Shown here: positions 37,434 to 46,935 of the stretch, in pieces | Layout of the letters: each line of letters starts with the position of its first letter | Position numbering within the stretch: position 1 is the first letter of the stretch | Assembly (NCBI RefSeq): GCF_964340395.1 | Contig: NC_135560.1 | Location: 2,163,501 to 2,227,500 of the forward strand | DNA length: 64,000 bases | Direction of reading: 5' to 3' | Origin: Glandiceps talaboti | Lineage: Eukaryota > Hemichordata > Enteropneusta > Spengelidae | Notes under the pieces: model-generated | What the model was told of the DNA's origin: nothing | Database searches by the model: none | What the model saw: the letters and a program-made list of their open reading frames with translations, nothing else | Translations under genes and position numbers: made by a program

Positions 37434-37735
37434 TGCCCCGCAACTGTTCCGATTTTGAATTCTTTGTTACATGCTACTCTGTAAGAGTGCTTGTGGGGTA
37501 AGAGCTTAGAGCTGAGTTCTTGTTTTTGTACATTGTGGGAGATCCCATTTGACATCCACGGTCTAGCAAACGTCATCTCTGCAGTTCAGGATATAAATAA
37601 CTGCCAATCAGAGAACCGCATTAGCGACAAGCACAAACATGAGTGAAATGTGTGAATGACAACGTCTACACACTCGTCAAACTCACAATTACCATAAACC
37701 AATAAGACATAGTAATGACATAAGTGTGTTTGTCA

Positions 37736-37996
37736 ACACCTGCATGCAGATATTGAATATATTTTCCATGTCCAAAGCCATAACTCAGACATGCTTGAAC
37801 AGATCTCATTCAAAGTTGGTATTAGGACAGTGTTCTATGACATACATGTGCATATCCATTTATGTCGTGATACAATCCGATATGGCTGCCTGGCAGCGAT
37901 TTTGTTGGTATAGTTTTCATGTCCAAAGCCATAATTCAGACATGCTTGAACAGATCCCTCCCCCGTACTCGACGTATCCTTTATGGTTGAATGGTT
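37736..37996 (+). repeat. Left part of a dispersed repeat split by the LTR element
   Basis: Reverse complement of the 23893-25170 family ('ccatgtccaaagccataact', 'cagacatgcttgaacagatc'). It stops at ...TTGAATGGTT, immediately at the LTR, and resumes at 45717. Rejoined, the flanks match 24100-24160, showing the pre-insertion site. Confidence 0.92.
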
Positions 37997-38131
37997 TGTG
38001 ACACAGGATAATTGAAGACAGCAACACAATGTTATTGAGTTCAAATCCAAGCTCTTTTTATTTCCGGATTCCTGGTTACATGAATAGTACATGGGACTGA
38101 GCCATAAACTAAAACAGGGTAAAAATAAAAC

Positions 38132-38454
38132 CTATTGAAAAAGATAAATAAACATTTGTATCAGTGCAATACAATGACTCATGACTCGACTAGGTGTCAA
38201 TAAATAGTACACAAGCAAAGTAAACATGCTACAAATTATACAGTAGTACGCAGAGAAAATTGCTACACAAGTCTGACGTCATGGAGACGCAATATGCAAA
38301 TGAACTGTAACTACGCGTATACAAGTGCTCAAATAGCATCCAATGACTCCGTACAGCATCTCAATTACTATCATATAAAATACATACTAAAAATAGTTCA
38401 GTGAGAATACAACAGAATCACTGTAAATACATGGAAAATATACGTTTCACTCAC
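38132..38454 (-). other. Intron-like block 1 in the 3' LTR, 323 bp
   Basis: In element sense it starts GTGAGTGAAACG after GTCAGG and ends TTATCTTTTTCAATAG before GTTTTA. The 5' LTR has GTCAGGGTTTTA at the same place, the exact product expected from splicing. Donor GTGAGT fits the consensus fully and a pyrimidine tract precedes the AG. Confidence 0.85.
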
Positions 38455-38526
38455 CCTGACTAGGCTAGATACTAAGATAGGCGACGGACTAATACAAGGA
38501 CGATCAGTTCACTAAGTGTGGTCCAC

Positions 38527-38868
38527 CTATTCAAATGCAACGGTACAGTACATGAGTTTGCATATTGACTACTACGTTTCATACGCTCACAGTAAAATGT
38601 CTCGATCACTGATAAAAATGAAAATACATAGTTTCACTTGTAGAATCGGAATAACATGAGGTTGTAGACTTAACCGAGGTGGTAGTTAACTCAAAAATAG
38701 TTTTCATGAAACACTAGAACTTTGTACCAAAAAGTTGTTCAAGGTTACATCGTGTACGTCCATAGACGCTATGTATAAAATACAATCAATACAAATAAAG
38801 GTGAAATACTCGAAAAGTACGATAAATTCTCCAACAAAACTTCGTTAAACAAAAGTAGAACATCTTAC
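38527..38868 (-). other. Intron-like block 2 in the 3' LTR, 342 bp
   Basis: In element sense it starts GTAAGATGTTCTAC after CTTATTAGATG and ends GCATTTGAATAG before GTGGACC. The 5' LTR reads TTAGATGGTGGACC. Not similar in sequence to block 1. Blocks 1 and 2 sum to 665 bp, the entire LTR length difference. Confidence 0.85.
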
Positions 38869-39030
38869 CATCTAATAAGTAACAGCAATAGGAGAGATGG
38901 CGCCCTCCATACAGTTGATGGTGTCGGATTAACATACGAACAATGAACTGAACACAGGTAAGTATTCATTCAAAAATGGCGGCTTGCCTCGTGGGAAGCT
39001 ACTGCGCATGTGCAGAAATTACACGTCACA

Positions 39031-39041
39031 CACTTCCCTGC
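39031..39041 (-). promoter_or_regulatory. Polypurine tract
   Basis: GCAGGGAAGTG on the minus strand directly abuts the 3' LTR, the position where plus-strand DNA synthesis is primed in LTR retroelements. Confidence 0.7.
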
Positions 39042-39095
39042 TTAATGGTTGGTGTCTCAACAACCATAGTTCAAATAAAGCAAAACACAAGAATT

Positions 39096-42000
39096 TCACT
39101 GTTCACTTACAGTGCCAGTCAACATTTGCATGACTAAAAGGTTTGTCTCAATTATATTAGTTAACACTTTAGGATCAAAGTTCAATGAAGCTCTGGTTTC
39201 TTCAACAACTGATGTAGGTAAGTGATGAGGGTTAGGATGATGACCTGCATTCGTACGTGTAGTACGTCTTGGTACAGCAGTATCCATCAGTGAAGGTTCA
39301 GGATTTGTGGTATCAGAAGAATCAGTTACCAAATTCTGTGTTGCCTCATGGCTTGCAGACAATTCAGAATTTCTAGTTTCAACGTCGAGGGTCTGCTTCC
39401 CTGCTTTGTCAGAAGCACTCGGCGCAGTTATGTCCACAGCAATCCCAGGGGGTTTGTCTGGTGAAGTCAAATCTATATCTGGTTCAGAGTGGATGTTTTC
39501 GGTACTACTTGGTGTAGTTTTCACGTGCGGATCACATATGTCATTCCAACGTATACTATCTGCATCAACACCAAAATCATACTCATCTTCAGAGTCACTA
39601 CAGGTAAGATCCTCTGACTTTACATCATCGGGTGCATCGCAGGGCTCCATGTCTTTTGCAAGACTTCTGGAATCCAACATTTCTCCACGATGAACAGTTT
39701 TCCTTGGGGAATCTCCATCAATTGGCTCAACTTCATAGGTATTTCCACCAGTATCTAGTCTCTTGATGACTCTGTAAGGTTCAGAATTCCATACATCCTG
39801 TATCTTGTTACGGCCTCTAATGTTCCTGTTCCTGAGAAACACTCGTGCACCCACTGGTAACTCAGTATTGACAGCCTTACGATCATTCCTAGTCTTCCTG
39901 CGAAGAGCTTCCTTCTCAGTCTTCTGGGAGGCTAACTTGAATGCATCTGTCAGTTTCTCGTAGTGTTCAGAAATCCATTCATCAACCTGACAATTTTCAC
40001 TGCTATCCACATCAATTCCTAGCAAATGATCTACAGGGAGAGTTGGTTCTCTACCAAAGAACAAATAATGTGGAGAGTAGCCTGTCGACGAATGAGGTGT
40101 GCTGTTATAGGCATAGACAATTTCAGGTAAGTACTCAGACCATTTACGTTTCTGTTCTCGGGATAAAGTACGTAAGCGATCATGAAGGGTTCGATTAAAG
40201 CGTTCGCATTGTCCGTTGCCTTCAGGGTGGTATGCAGTGGTACGGCTCTTGGTAATTCCATACACTTTACACAGTTCTCGTACAAGTTTACTTTCAAAAT
40301 TACGCCCTTGATCACTGTGTATCCTCTGAGGCACTCCAAATCGAACAAACCAGTCACGAACCAACACACGTGCTACAGTGGTTGCTTTTTGGTCACGAGT
40401 AGGAATTGCTTGGGTAAACTTGGTGAATACATCTGTGAGAACCAAAACATTCTCGATACCATTGGTACCAGGTTCTAGAACTGTAAAGTCTATAGCCAGT
40501 ACTTCTAGTGGCTTGGTTGCAATCAATGATCCCATGGTAGGGTGAAGTTTCTTCCCGGCTTTGGCTAAAGTACAGCGCTGACAATTACAACAATACTCGG
40601 TTACATCAGAAACCATTCCAGGCCAGTAACTTCTGCTCCTCAGAAGAGCTGTAGTCTTCTCAGCACCTTGGTGTCCAACTTGATCATGCACAGCATACAA
40701 CACTTTACTCCTAAGGTTACTAGGCAGTATTAATTGCTTTACTTCCTGTCCAGCTTCATGCACAATACGGTACAGAACACCACTGTCTTCTCTAACTCTT
40801 CCCCAACAGCGAAGCAGTTTACGTACAGGCTTGGATTCTTTCATGAGTTGGCGATTAGTAGGAGGATGTTTGGTTTTCCAGTAATACCATAGTCTACTGA
40901 TGCTATCGTCTGCCATTTGCATCTTTGCAAGGTCTTCTTTAGAGATAGAAGGAAAGGTTGAAATTGTCTTTGGTTCAATCTTACTAGATCTTGTATGTAC
41001 CTCCTGTAATAGCACATCTGTAGTCATTTCTTGCATCTGTGCACAGACAGAGTAGGGTAAAGGCGTACAAGCAGAAACATCTGGAATGTGATTAGTAAGA
41101 CAGTCACTCTTAGTCTCCTCCAGTCTCACAGATCTAGGCTCATCACCATGGCTAATCTTTCTGCTAAGCGCATCAGCATTTCTGTTACTCCTACCAGATC
41201 GGTATTTAATAGTAAATGTAAACTGTGCAAGCTCTGCTGCCCATCTCGTTTCAGTTGCTCCCAACTTCGCTGATGATTGCAGGTAGCTCAAAGGGTTGTT
41301 GTCTGTGTATACTACAAACTCTGTACCAATTAAGATATCACGATACTTTTGAGTGATCGCCCATTTCAATGCTAGAAGTTCTAACTTCATACTAGAGTAG
41401 TTCTGCATGTTCCTTTCATTTGGTTTCAAGCTTCTACTTGCATATCCAAGAACAACAATCTTGTCATCTTGTTTCTGGGAAAGTATAGCTCCCAAACCTT
41501 GGAAACTTGCGTCAGTCTCCAGAATGAATGGTTGTGTGAAATCTGGATATCCTAATACAGGTGCAGATGTCAAGGCATGTTTCAGTGAGTTGAATGACTC
41601 TTCACATGACTGGTCCCAACACTCTCTGATATTGCGGTTGTATGACCATTCCTTGGTAGATCTCTTTTTTACTTTCTTCTTACTGTTCTTAACTTCAGTG
41701 GGTTTGGTCAATAACTTGTGGAGTGGTGCTGCAATACTAGCATACCCTGGCACAAATCTCCTGTAGTATCCAGAAAGACCAAGAAATCCACGAAGTTCAC
41801 GCTCAGTCTCTGGTCTAGGCCAATCCTCCACAGCACGTATCTTCTCAGGGTCAGGTGAAGTTCCATTGCTAGTAACCAAATGTCCCAAGTAATGAACTTT
41901 GCTACGGAAAAGCTGACACTTCTCAGGCTTGACCTTGAGGTTGAGGTTGGCTAGACGGGACAGGACTATATCAAGTCTGTTTAAGGTTTCTTCGAATGTA

Positions 42001-43591
42001 GACCCAAACACTAGAATATCATCTAAGTAGATCAGGAGAATCTGAAAATTCAAATCTCCAAACGCTTTGTCCATTATTCTCATAAAGGTTGCCGGGGCAT
42101 TACAAAGCCCGAATGGCATTCTTGTGTACTCGTACAATCCACCAGTGCCAGTCCGGAAAGCAGTCTTCTCAATATCTTCCTTGGCAACGGGAATCTGATT
42201 AAAACCATGCGCAAGGTCAAGGCTACAAAAGTACTTAGCTCCTTTCAGTGCATCCAATGCCTCCTCTATCCTTGGTAAAGGGTATGCATCTTTGTGGGTT
42301 TTCGCATTCAATGAACGATAATCCACACAAAGTCGTAACTTGCCATCTTTCTTGCGAACTAAGACTATTGGTGAGGCAAAGGGACTAGAAGACTCTCTGA
42401 TTATTCCACGCTCCAAGGATTTGCGAATATACTCTCTGACTTCATCCCATTGATGTGGTGGCACTCTACGATGGGGTACTTTTACTGGTCGATCATCAAT
42501 AGTGACAATCCTATGTTGTACAAGATCACAATAACCAATGTCATCTTCGTCTTTGCTAAAAGCTGACTCATATTTATCAATCACTCTATGTAGTTCATCT
42601 CGTTGAGTCTCACTGATATCACCCACATCCATCCTAGAAACAATGTTTTTCACAACTGGAGTGGCCATATTAGTAGTTGTCATTTTCTGAACTTGTACTT
42701 CGTTCTCGTTAACAGTACAAAACTTGATAGTCGGCTCTGTGGAAGCAGCCTTAATGACACCAATTGGAGTACGTGGGGACAGGTAAACAGCAGTATCACT
42801 GAAGTTGGCTACCTGAATAGGGACTCTACCAGTGTCATCTACAGAAACATATGCTGCACCAACAGTAACACCATTCTGTAATTCTGCAACACTTGCTACA
42901 TGTCTCTCCAGTAGTGCATGGTAAGTATGTCCTCTCACAGCAGGTTGAACCGAACCTCCAATTACCTTGATAGAACGAGCAGGAAGTAACACAGGTTTTC
43001 TACCAGCAACTCGAACAGGTCTGACATGTGGCACTGTCACCACTGTCTCCTGGTTCGTAACTGTTGTCTTATAAACCTCTAAAACATGAAGAAATCTGAG
43101 ATCTGCAGCTCCCAATGACTTCGACACCTCCTCTACGTAATTATCACCATACTTGTCTACCAGTGCTCTCCTTATATCTCTGAACACATTAGACCCAAGT
43201 ACACCTGGTATCCTCTTTTTACGCGCCTCAACAGGGGTGTTGACAGGATCACGTACAACTAAAAATCCTAAATTATGAAAGGTTTGATTTAATACAGTGA
43301 CTGGAAGCTCAACATATCCGATATAGGGGATCTCCAAGCCTTGTGATGCAGAAATCTGGATGAATGAAGTGACATCTATCAACTCTCCCTCTTGAGCTAG
43401 GTGCTCTTTGAAGAAATGTTCGGTCACTGTTGACACTTCTGCACCAGTGTCGATCAGGCATCCAATTTCAGCATGTCCTAACTTGACAACAGCCTCAGGA
43501 CAATCTCCAACAGCTCTATGTATAACGGAGCCTCCATCAACAATATATTCGTCTACAACCCGGCTCTCGGCAGTAGACTGAACTAGTTTAA
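39096..43591 (-). CDS. pol: Gypsy pol polyprotein: protease, RT, RNase H, integrase
   Basis: One uninterrupted frame of about 1,497 codons, entered by -1 frameshift from gag; there is no ATG at its start. The protease motif CLIDTGAEVST lies near 43440-43470. Counting from the GTG codon at 43436: RT 310-520 with LDLAHG (Asp 407) and YLDD (470-473); RNase H with Asp 641 (ETDAS), Glu 686 and Asp 711 (YTDNN); integrase zinc finger H917/H922-C952/C955; catalytic Asp 983, Asp 1042 and Glu 1078, giving the DD35E spacing; a basic C-terminal domain (GARVFLRNRN) and an acidic, Ser/Asp-rich tail of about 200 residues without known function. It processes the polyprotein, copies element RNA and integrates the DNA. 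All catalytic residues are present. The C-terminal tail is longer than usual and is not env-like (no signal peptide or membrane segment). Confidence 0.95.
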
Positions 43592-44650
43592 AGGCTGAGT
43601 TTGGGGTTCAGGTAGCGACATATTCCTTGAGGTTTCACTCTGAGGTTTCTTCTCAGGACAAGACCTCTGAAAATGATCCGTTGAGTTACAAGTCCAACAA
43701 CGACGCTTACCATCTCTGGATACGGTCTGTCGTTTAGCAGCTCCATTGATGAATGACTTGCTTGACTTGTTCTGCATGATTGAGATGAGTGATTCTATCT
43801 GCTTCTGCTGTGTTGCTATCTGCTCATTCTGTTTCGCAATCAGGTCATGAACATTATTATCAACTGTAACTTCACGCACAGCAGCTTCACGTCGAGACTT
43901 TTGAGACTTCTTTTGTCCCATCAGCTGAATGATGTGATCACGTGCGTCAAAGAAAGACAGACTAGGTCGATCAACATTTAGTCGTCGAAACTCCATCTGT
44001 AGGACTTCATCACGAACAGCTTCAGCTAAGCGGTTCTTCAATTGGGCTTCTCTACCAGGCTTATAAGTTCCATCCAGTTGCACCATACGATCATACAAGT
44101 TGACTAGTTCTAATGAGCATGCAACAAGGTCTTCACTCTCAGTCTGTTTGTACGCATAGAAACGTTGTTGCAACTGGGGTAAGCTATCACCATCACCAAA
44201 CACTCTTACCAATACAGAAAATATCTTTTTCGGGTCTGTAGTTACTTCGCTTCCTCGACCTAGTATTTCTCGACGAGCTTTGCCAGCAAGATGTTCAATC
44301 AGGAAAGCAGCTTGTTCACTTTCATTCAAACACCTAGATGAAATTACAGCTTTGGCATCTTCAATCCAGTCATTCAATGATAAGTCACTGGAGCTCTCTG
44401 GTTTACCCTGGAACCTATCAAGTTTCCTACTGGGGGTCAAATATACCGTTTTTCCAGTAGTATGCTCAGTATTACTCACACTAGCCTTATCAAGAGATGA
44501 TCTTTGTTTATCAATCATTCGCTTTATCTCTTTCTCAGCAGACTTTGTATCAGCTAATGCCTGTTGTGTTTCATGTTCTTTGTTCTCAACAACTGACTTT
44601 AAACGAGCTATCTCACTTCGCAAGTCTGCAATTTCTTCTTCAGAGATCAT
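43583..44650 (-). CDS. gag: Gypsy gag: coiled coil, capsid, CCHC knuckle
   Basis: 355 codons from the ATG at 44650 (MISEEEIADLRSEIARLKSV); the frame stays open a further 18 codons upstream but without ATG. A Glu/Lys-rich coiled coil occupies the first ~55 residues. A capsid-like helical region follows (FQGKPESSSDLSLNDWIEDA, then FLIEHLAGKARREIL), then a second coiled segment rich in Gln, and a zinc knuckle CWTCNSTDHFQRSC (CX2CX4HX4C) about 38 residues from the end. It would form the particle and bind element RNA. It ends at TAG 43585-43583 right after the slippery sequence TTTAAAC, and pol continues in the -1 frame. Confidence 0.93.
   Translation of the reverse strand: MISEEEIADLRSEIARLKSVVENKEHETQQALADTKSAEKEIKRMIDKQRSSLDKASVSNTEHTTGKTVYLTPSRKLDRFQGKPESSSDLSLNDWIEDAKAVISSRCLNESEQAAFLIEHLAGKARREILGRGSEVTTDPKKIFSVLVRVFGDGDSLPQLQQRFYAYKQTESEDLVACSLELVNLYDRMVQLDGTYKPGREAQLKNRLAEAVRDEVLQMEFRRLNVDRPSLSFFDARDHIIQLMGQKKSQKSRREAAVREVTVDNNVHDLIAKQNEQIATQQKQIESLISIMQNKSSKSFINGAAKRQTVSRDGKRRCWTCNSTDHFQRSCPEKKPQSETSRNMSLPEPQTQPLN
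43586..43592 (-). promoter_or_regulatory. -1 ribosomal frameshift heptamer TTTAAAC
   Basis: In gag frame the sequence is CCT TTA AAC TAG, so the heptamer T-TTA-AAC has the X-XXY-YYZ register needed for simultaneous -1 slippage, one codon before the gag stop. The pol frame is exactly -1 to gag and open through this point. I have not tested for a downstream pseudoknot. Confidence 0.8.
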
Positions 44651-45330
44651 TATGTCTGTATCAGGAACAACACAATGAGAGCACAGTACAGTAGGCTTAT
44701 ACAACTGATAATCTTAAACCACTATAAAGTTCATGTGATTACCATAAAACATATAGTGATACCATATAATAGCTGTAAATTCAAGCATGACATGAAAAAC
44801 TAATGTACACACAGCATACAATCTTAGGTACTAGTAATAGTAGCTTACACAAAGGATACACATTCTCAATATACAAGATGAACATTGGTCGTGCACAGCC
44901 TTAACAACAGTGTATGCAACACTAAGTATGCAATGGGAAGGGTACCAGTAGTTTACATACAGATAATCACCGACATATGGTAATATTACATACACTCTGA
45001 ATAGTAAAATTCAGTATACATTCATGTTATCGACAGACTTCATGAAAAGGATACACAGAATATTTGTCACTCTAAAGTAAATGACTCAGACTATAAGGGT
45101 CCACTTTATCTAATAAAGAAATAGTCAATATTGTCAACAGTGTCCACTTTAAGAGTTTTCTTTTCTTTTCTGTCTCCTCAAACTGATGTGTCTTCTGCCA
45201 AAACACTGCATCAGCACGAGCATAAACTGGAAACTTCTTTCGATGCTGGAATGCTGAATAAACATCTACCAGTACAGTCAGGGTTTATGGTAGGGCTCGC
45301 ATGGACATCCCAGGTGGAATAATAACCGGA
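44651..45330 (-). other. 5' leader of the retrotransposon
   Basis: About 680 bp between primer site and gag ATG, without a long frame. Likely contains packaging signals, not identifiable by reading. Confidence 0.6.
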
Positions 45331-45349
45331 AATCCTGCCGACTACGCCA
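45331..45349 (-). promoter_or_regulatory. Primer-binding site for tRNA-Ser
   Basis: Two bases inside the 5' LTR, the minus strand reads TGGCGTAGTCGGCAGGATT. Its complement AATCCTGCCGACTACGCCA equals the conserved 3' end of eukaryotic tRNA-Ser (T-arm, acceptor ...GACTACG plus CCA) over 19 bases, as I know that tRNA. Confidence 0.85.
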
Positions 45350-45351
45350 AA

Positions 45352-45720
45352 TGTGACACAGGATAATTGAAGACAGCAACACAATGTTATTGAGTTCAAA
45401 TCCAAGCTCTTTTTATTTCCGGATTCCTGGTTACATGAATAGTACATGGGACTGAGCCATAAACTAAAACAGGGTAAAAATAAAACCCTGACTAGGCTAG
45501 ATACTAAGATAGGCGACGGACTAATACAAGGACGATCAGTTCACTAAGTGTGGTCCACCATCTAATAAGTAACAGCAATAGGAGAGATGGCGCCCTCCAT
45601 ACAGTTGATGGTGTCGGATTAACATACGAACAATGAACTGAACACAGGTAAGTATTCATTCAAAAATGGCGGCTTGCCTCGTGGGAAGCTACTGCGCATG
45701 TGCAGAAATTACACGTCACA
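45352..45720 (-). repeat. 5' LTR (369 bp, 'spliced' form)
   Basis: Same ends as the 3' LTR. It lacks both intron-like blocks with precise junctions (near 45486 and 45559). The sense-strand AATAAA is at 45417-45412. Outside the blocks I see essentially no differences from the 3' LTR. Confidence 0.95.
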
Positions 45721-45960
45721 GGTTTATGCCATGACATCATCTTGAAGAGTAGGCATGTCCCATGTCCAACGAGGAGACACAACATGAGTAGGCATGTTCC
45801 ATGTCCTACGAACAGATACAACATATCTTAGTCTGTTTGATTTAGGTTCACAAGTGTTGTTGTGTGATCAGAGTAGTGATACATGTATCAAGAAAATGAC
45901 AACATAAACTGCCAGTTCCTTAAAACCCAATCATAGCGGGGACTATGTCATTCTCAGTGA
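45721..45960 (+). repeat. Right part of the dispersed repeat split by the LTR element
   Basis: Begins with the GGTT target duplication and continues 'tatgccatgacatcatcttg', matching the reverse complement of 23893-24150. It ends 'ttctcagtgacttgttttt', about 20 bases before the acceptor of the first recognised KDZ exon. Confidence 0.92.
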
Positions 45961-45983
45961 CTTGTTTTTACTTTCTTTTTCAG

Positions 45984-46343
45984 TGATCCACCTTTGGTTA
46001 GAGCCATACAGAAAAGTAAGTGCCCGATATGTGACAAGTACCTCAGTAGACGTTATCTCCCACAGCATATAAGGAACCATACAAAAGATACTGATGATAT
46101 CAATTCATCACTTCATCACCGTGCCATTATTGTCCATGCTGCACAAGGAATCTATGCTGTCACCAAAAGTTTAAGGGGACCATTTCACCCACTTCACGTC
46201 AAAAAAGTTGTAACTGGAAAAAACCCAGAAGTGGTGTGTGAGAGCACAATTTGTAAGGCAGTACAGCAAGCCGCAATACGAGGGGGAAACCTGGCATATG
46301 AATGTCCACATCTGCTGTCTGTCAGATATGCCAGCAGGGCCAG
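45984..46343 (+). CDS. KDZ gene exon: N-terminal C2H2-like zinc finger
   Basis: Acceptor TTTCTTTTTCAG; donor AG/GTAATT. The exon begins in phase (third codon base) and reads DPPLVRAIQKSKCPICDKYL, with ligands C-P-I-C and H-I-R-N-H (CX2CX11HX3H), fitting a C2H2/BED-like DNA-binding finger. The rest (HPLHVKKVVTGKNPEVVCES) has no recognised domain. An upstream exon must supply the start. Confidence 0.8.
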
Positions 46344-46399
46344 GTAATTCATCTCAAAACATCTGCTTTGTAGTACCTTGTAACAGTTAAGGTCATCAG

Positions 46400-46935
46400 A
46401 GAGGAGAGGGCAATGGACGTCATGGCACTACAAGCTTCAGCCAAAAACAGAGGTGTGCCTTTTGTGTGCCTCCTACCGGGTAATTCAGATTGTGATGAAC
46501 GTTACTTGTACCTGTCTGTTGACTGTCCCTCTGTCCGGTACTATAGCCAGTGGTACTTGTTCCAAGAAAAGCAGCATCTACTAAGAAGTGAGGATTCTGA
46601 AGAAGATAGTGATACTAATGATGGAGAGGACATTAAACTCGTACAACCTGTTGAAAGCTGCCCTGGTAAGTTGAACCTGCAACTTTCTACAACCATATAT
46701 CCTCCTTGTGATGCTGTTGTGCTTGACAAAATGTTTGCATACATTAAGAGTGAGAAAGTCTACCCATATAAACCAAATAATATGGGACAAGATGGCTTCA
46801 ACAACCTACTATCCAATATGCCAATCCAAGTAGTTCCAACGGAAGATCACTGTAAGAGCTGCAGTGGAGAACTCAGTGCACCTCAGCTAGTGTCAAGAGA
46901 GGGGAAGATAATTTTAATGTCAAAGATTATTACAG
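46400..46935 (+). CDS. KDZ gene exon: acidic region and start of Cys cluster
   Basis: Follows a very short (56-bp) intron with a weak pyrimidine tract, yet the phase fits (AG+A gives Arg) and the frame stays open for 178 codons: EERAMDVMALQASAKNRGVP..., an acidic SEEDSDTNDGEDIK stretch, then DHCKSCSGELSAPQLVSREG. The CX2C pair begins the KDZ-associated cysteine cluster. Donor ACAG/GTAAAT. Confidence 0.7.

Larger units (their letters stand above)
35552..37457. mobile_element. 1.9-kb element with palindrome-rich terminal inverted repeats
   Basis: The left end reads 'aacagttgcggggcaaagtg' (35559-35578 region) and the right end is its reverse complement (to about 37450); the match continues outward as CAAAATYGRAACAG on both sides. 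Each end carries three copies of a 20-bp perfect palindrome at 35-bp spacing, in inverted arrangement overall. The interior has no recognised transposase. An open stretch at 35895-36224 (about 109 codons) and a minus-strand one at 35621-35836 are unrecognised. Interior segments at 36818-36960 and 36960-37135 are a diverged tandem duplication ('gaagtctgtgacrcacgccg', 'attacgaaacgtgg'). No clear target-site duplication. Probably a non-autonomous DNA transposon. Confidence 0.7.
37997..39030 (-). repeat. 3' LTR (1034 bp, carries two intron-like blocks)
   Basis: Starts TGTGACACAGG and ends ACACGTCACA on the plus strand. A sense-strand AATAAA (plus-strand TTTATT at 38057-38062) is a plausible polyadenylation signal. 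It aligns along its whole length to 45352-45720 except for 38132-38454 and 38527-38868. Confidence 0.95.
37997..45720 (-). mobile_element. Ty3/Gypsy-type LTR retrotransposon, structurally complete
   Basis: A 7.7-kb element on the minus strand bounded by TGTGAC...GTCACA LTRs and a 4-bp target duplication GGTT (37993-37996 and 45717-45720+ region: right flank begins GGTT at 45721). In element order: 5' LTR (45720-45352), tRNA-Ser primer site, gag, -1 slippery site, protease-RT-RNase H-integrase in one long frame, purine tract, 3' LTR (39030-37997). The order RT-RH-IN identifies Metaviridae/Gypsy. No env-like frame. gag and pol have no stops or frameshifts, suggesting a young insertion. The two LTRs are nearly identical where they align but differ by two intron-like blocks. 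Confidence 0.95.

Noticed and set aside
39307-39693. Plus-strand 128-codon frame and others antisense to gag/pol
   Set aside because: Shadows of the strongly supported pol and gag frames.
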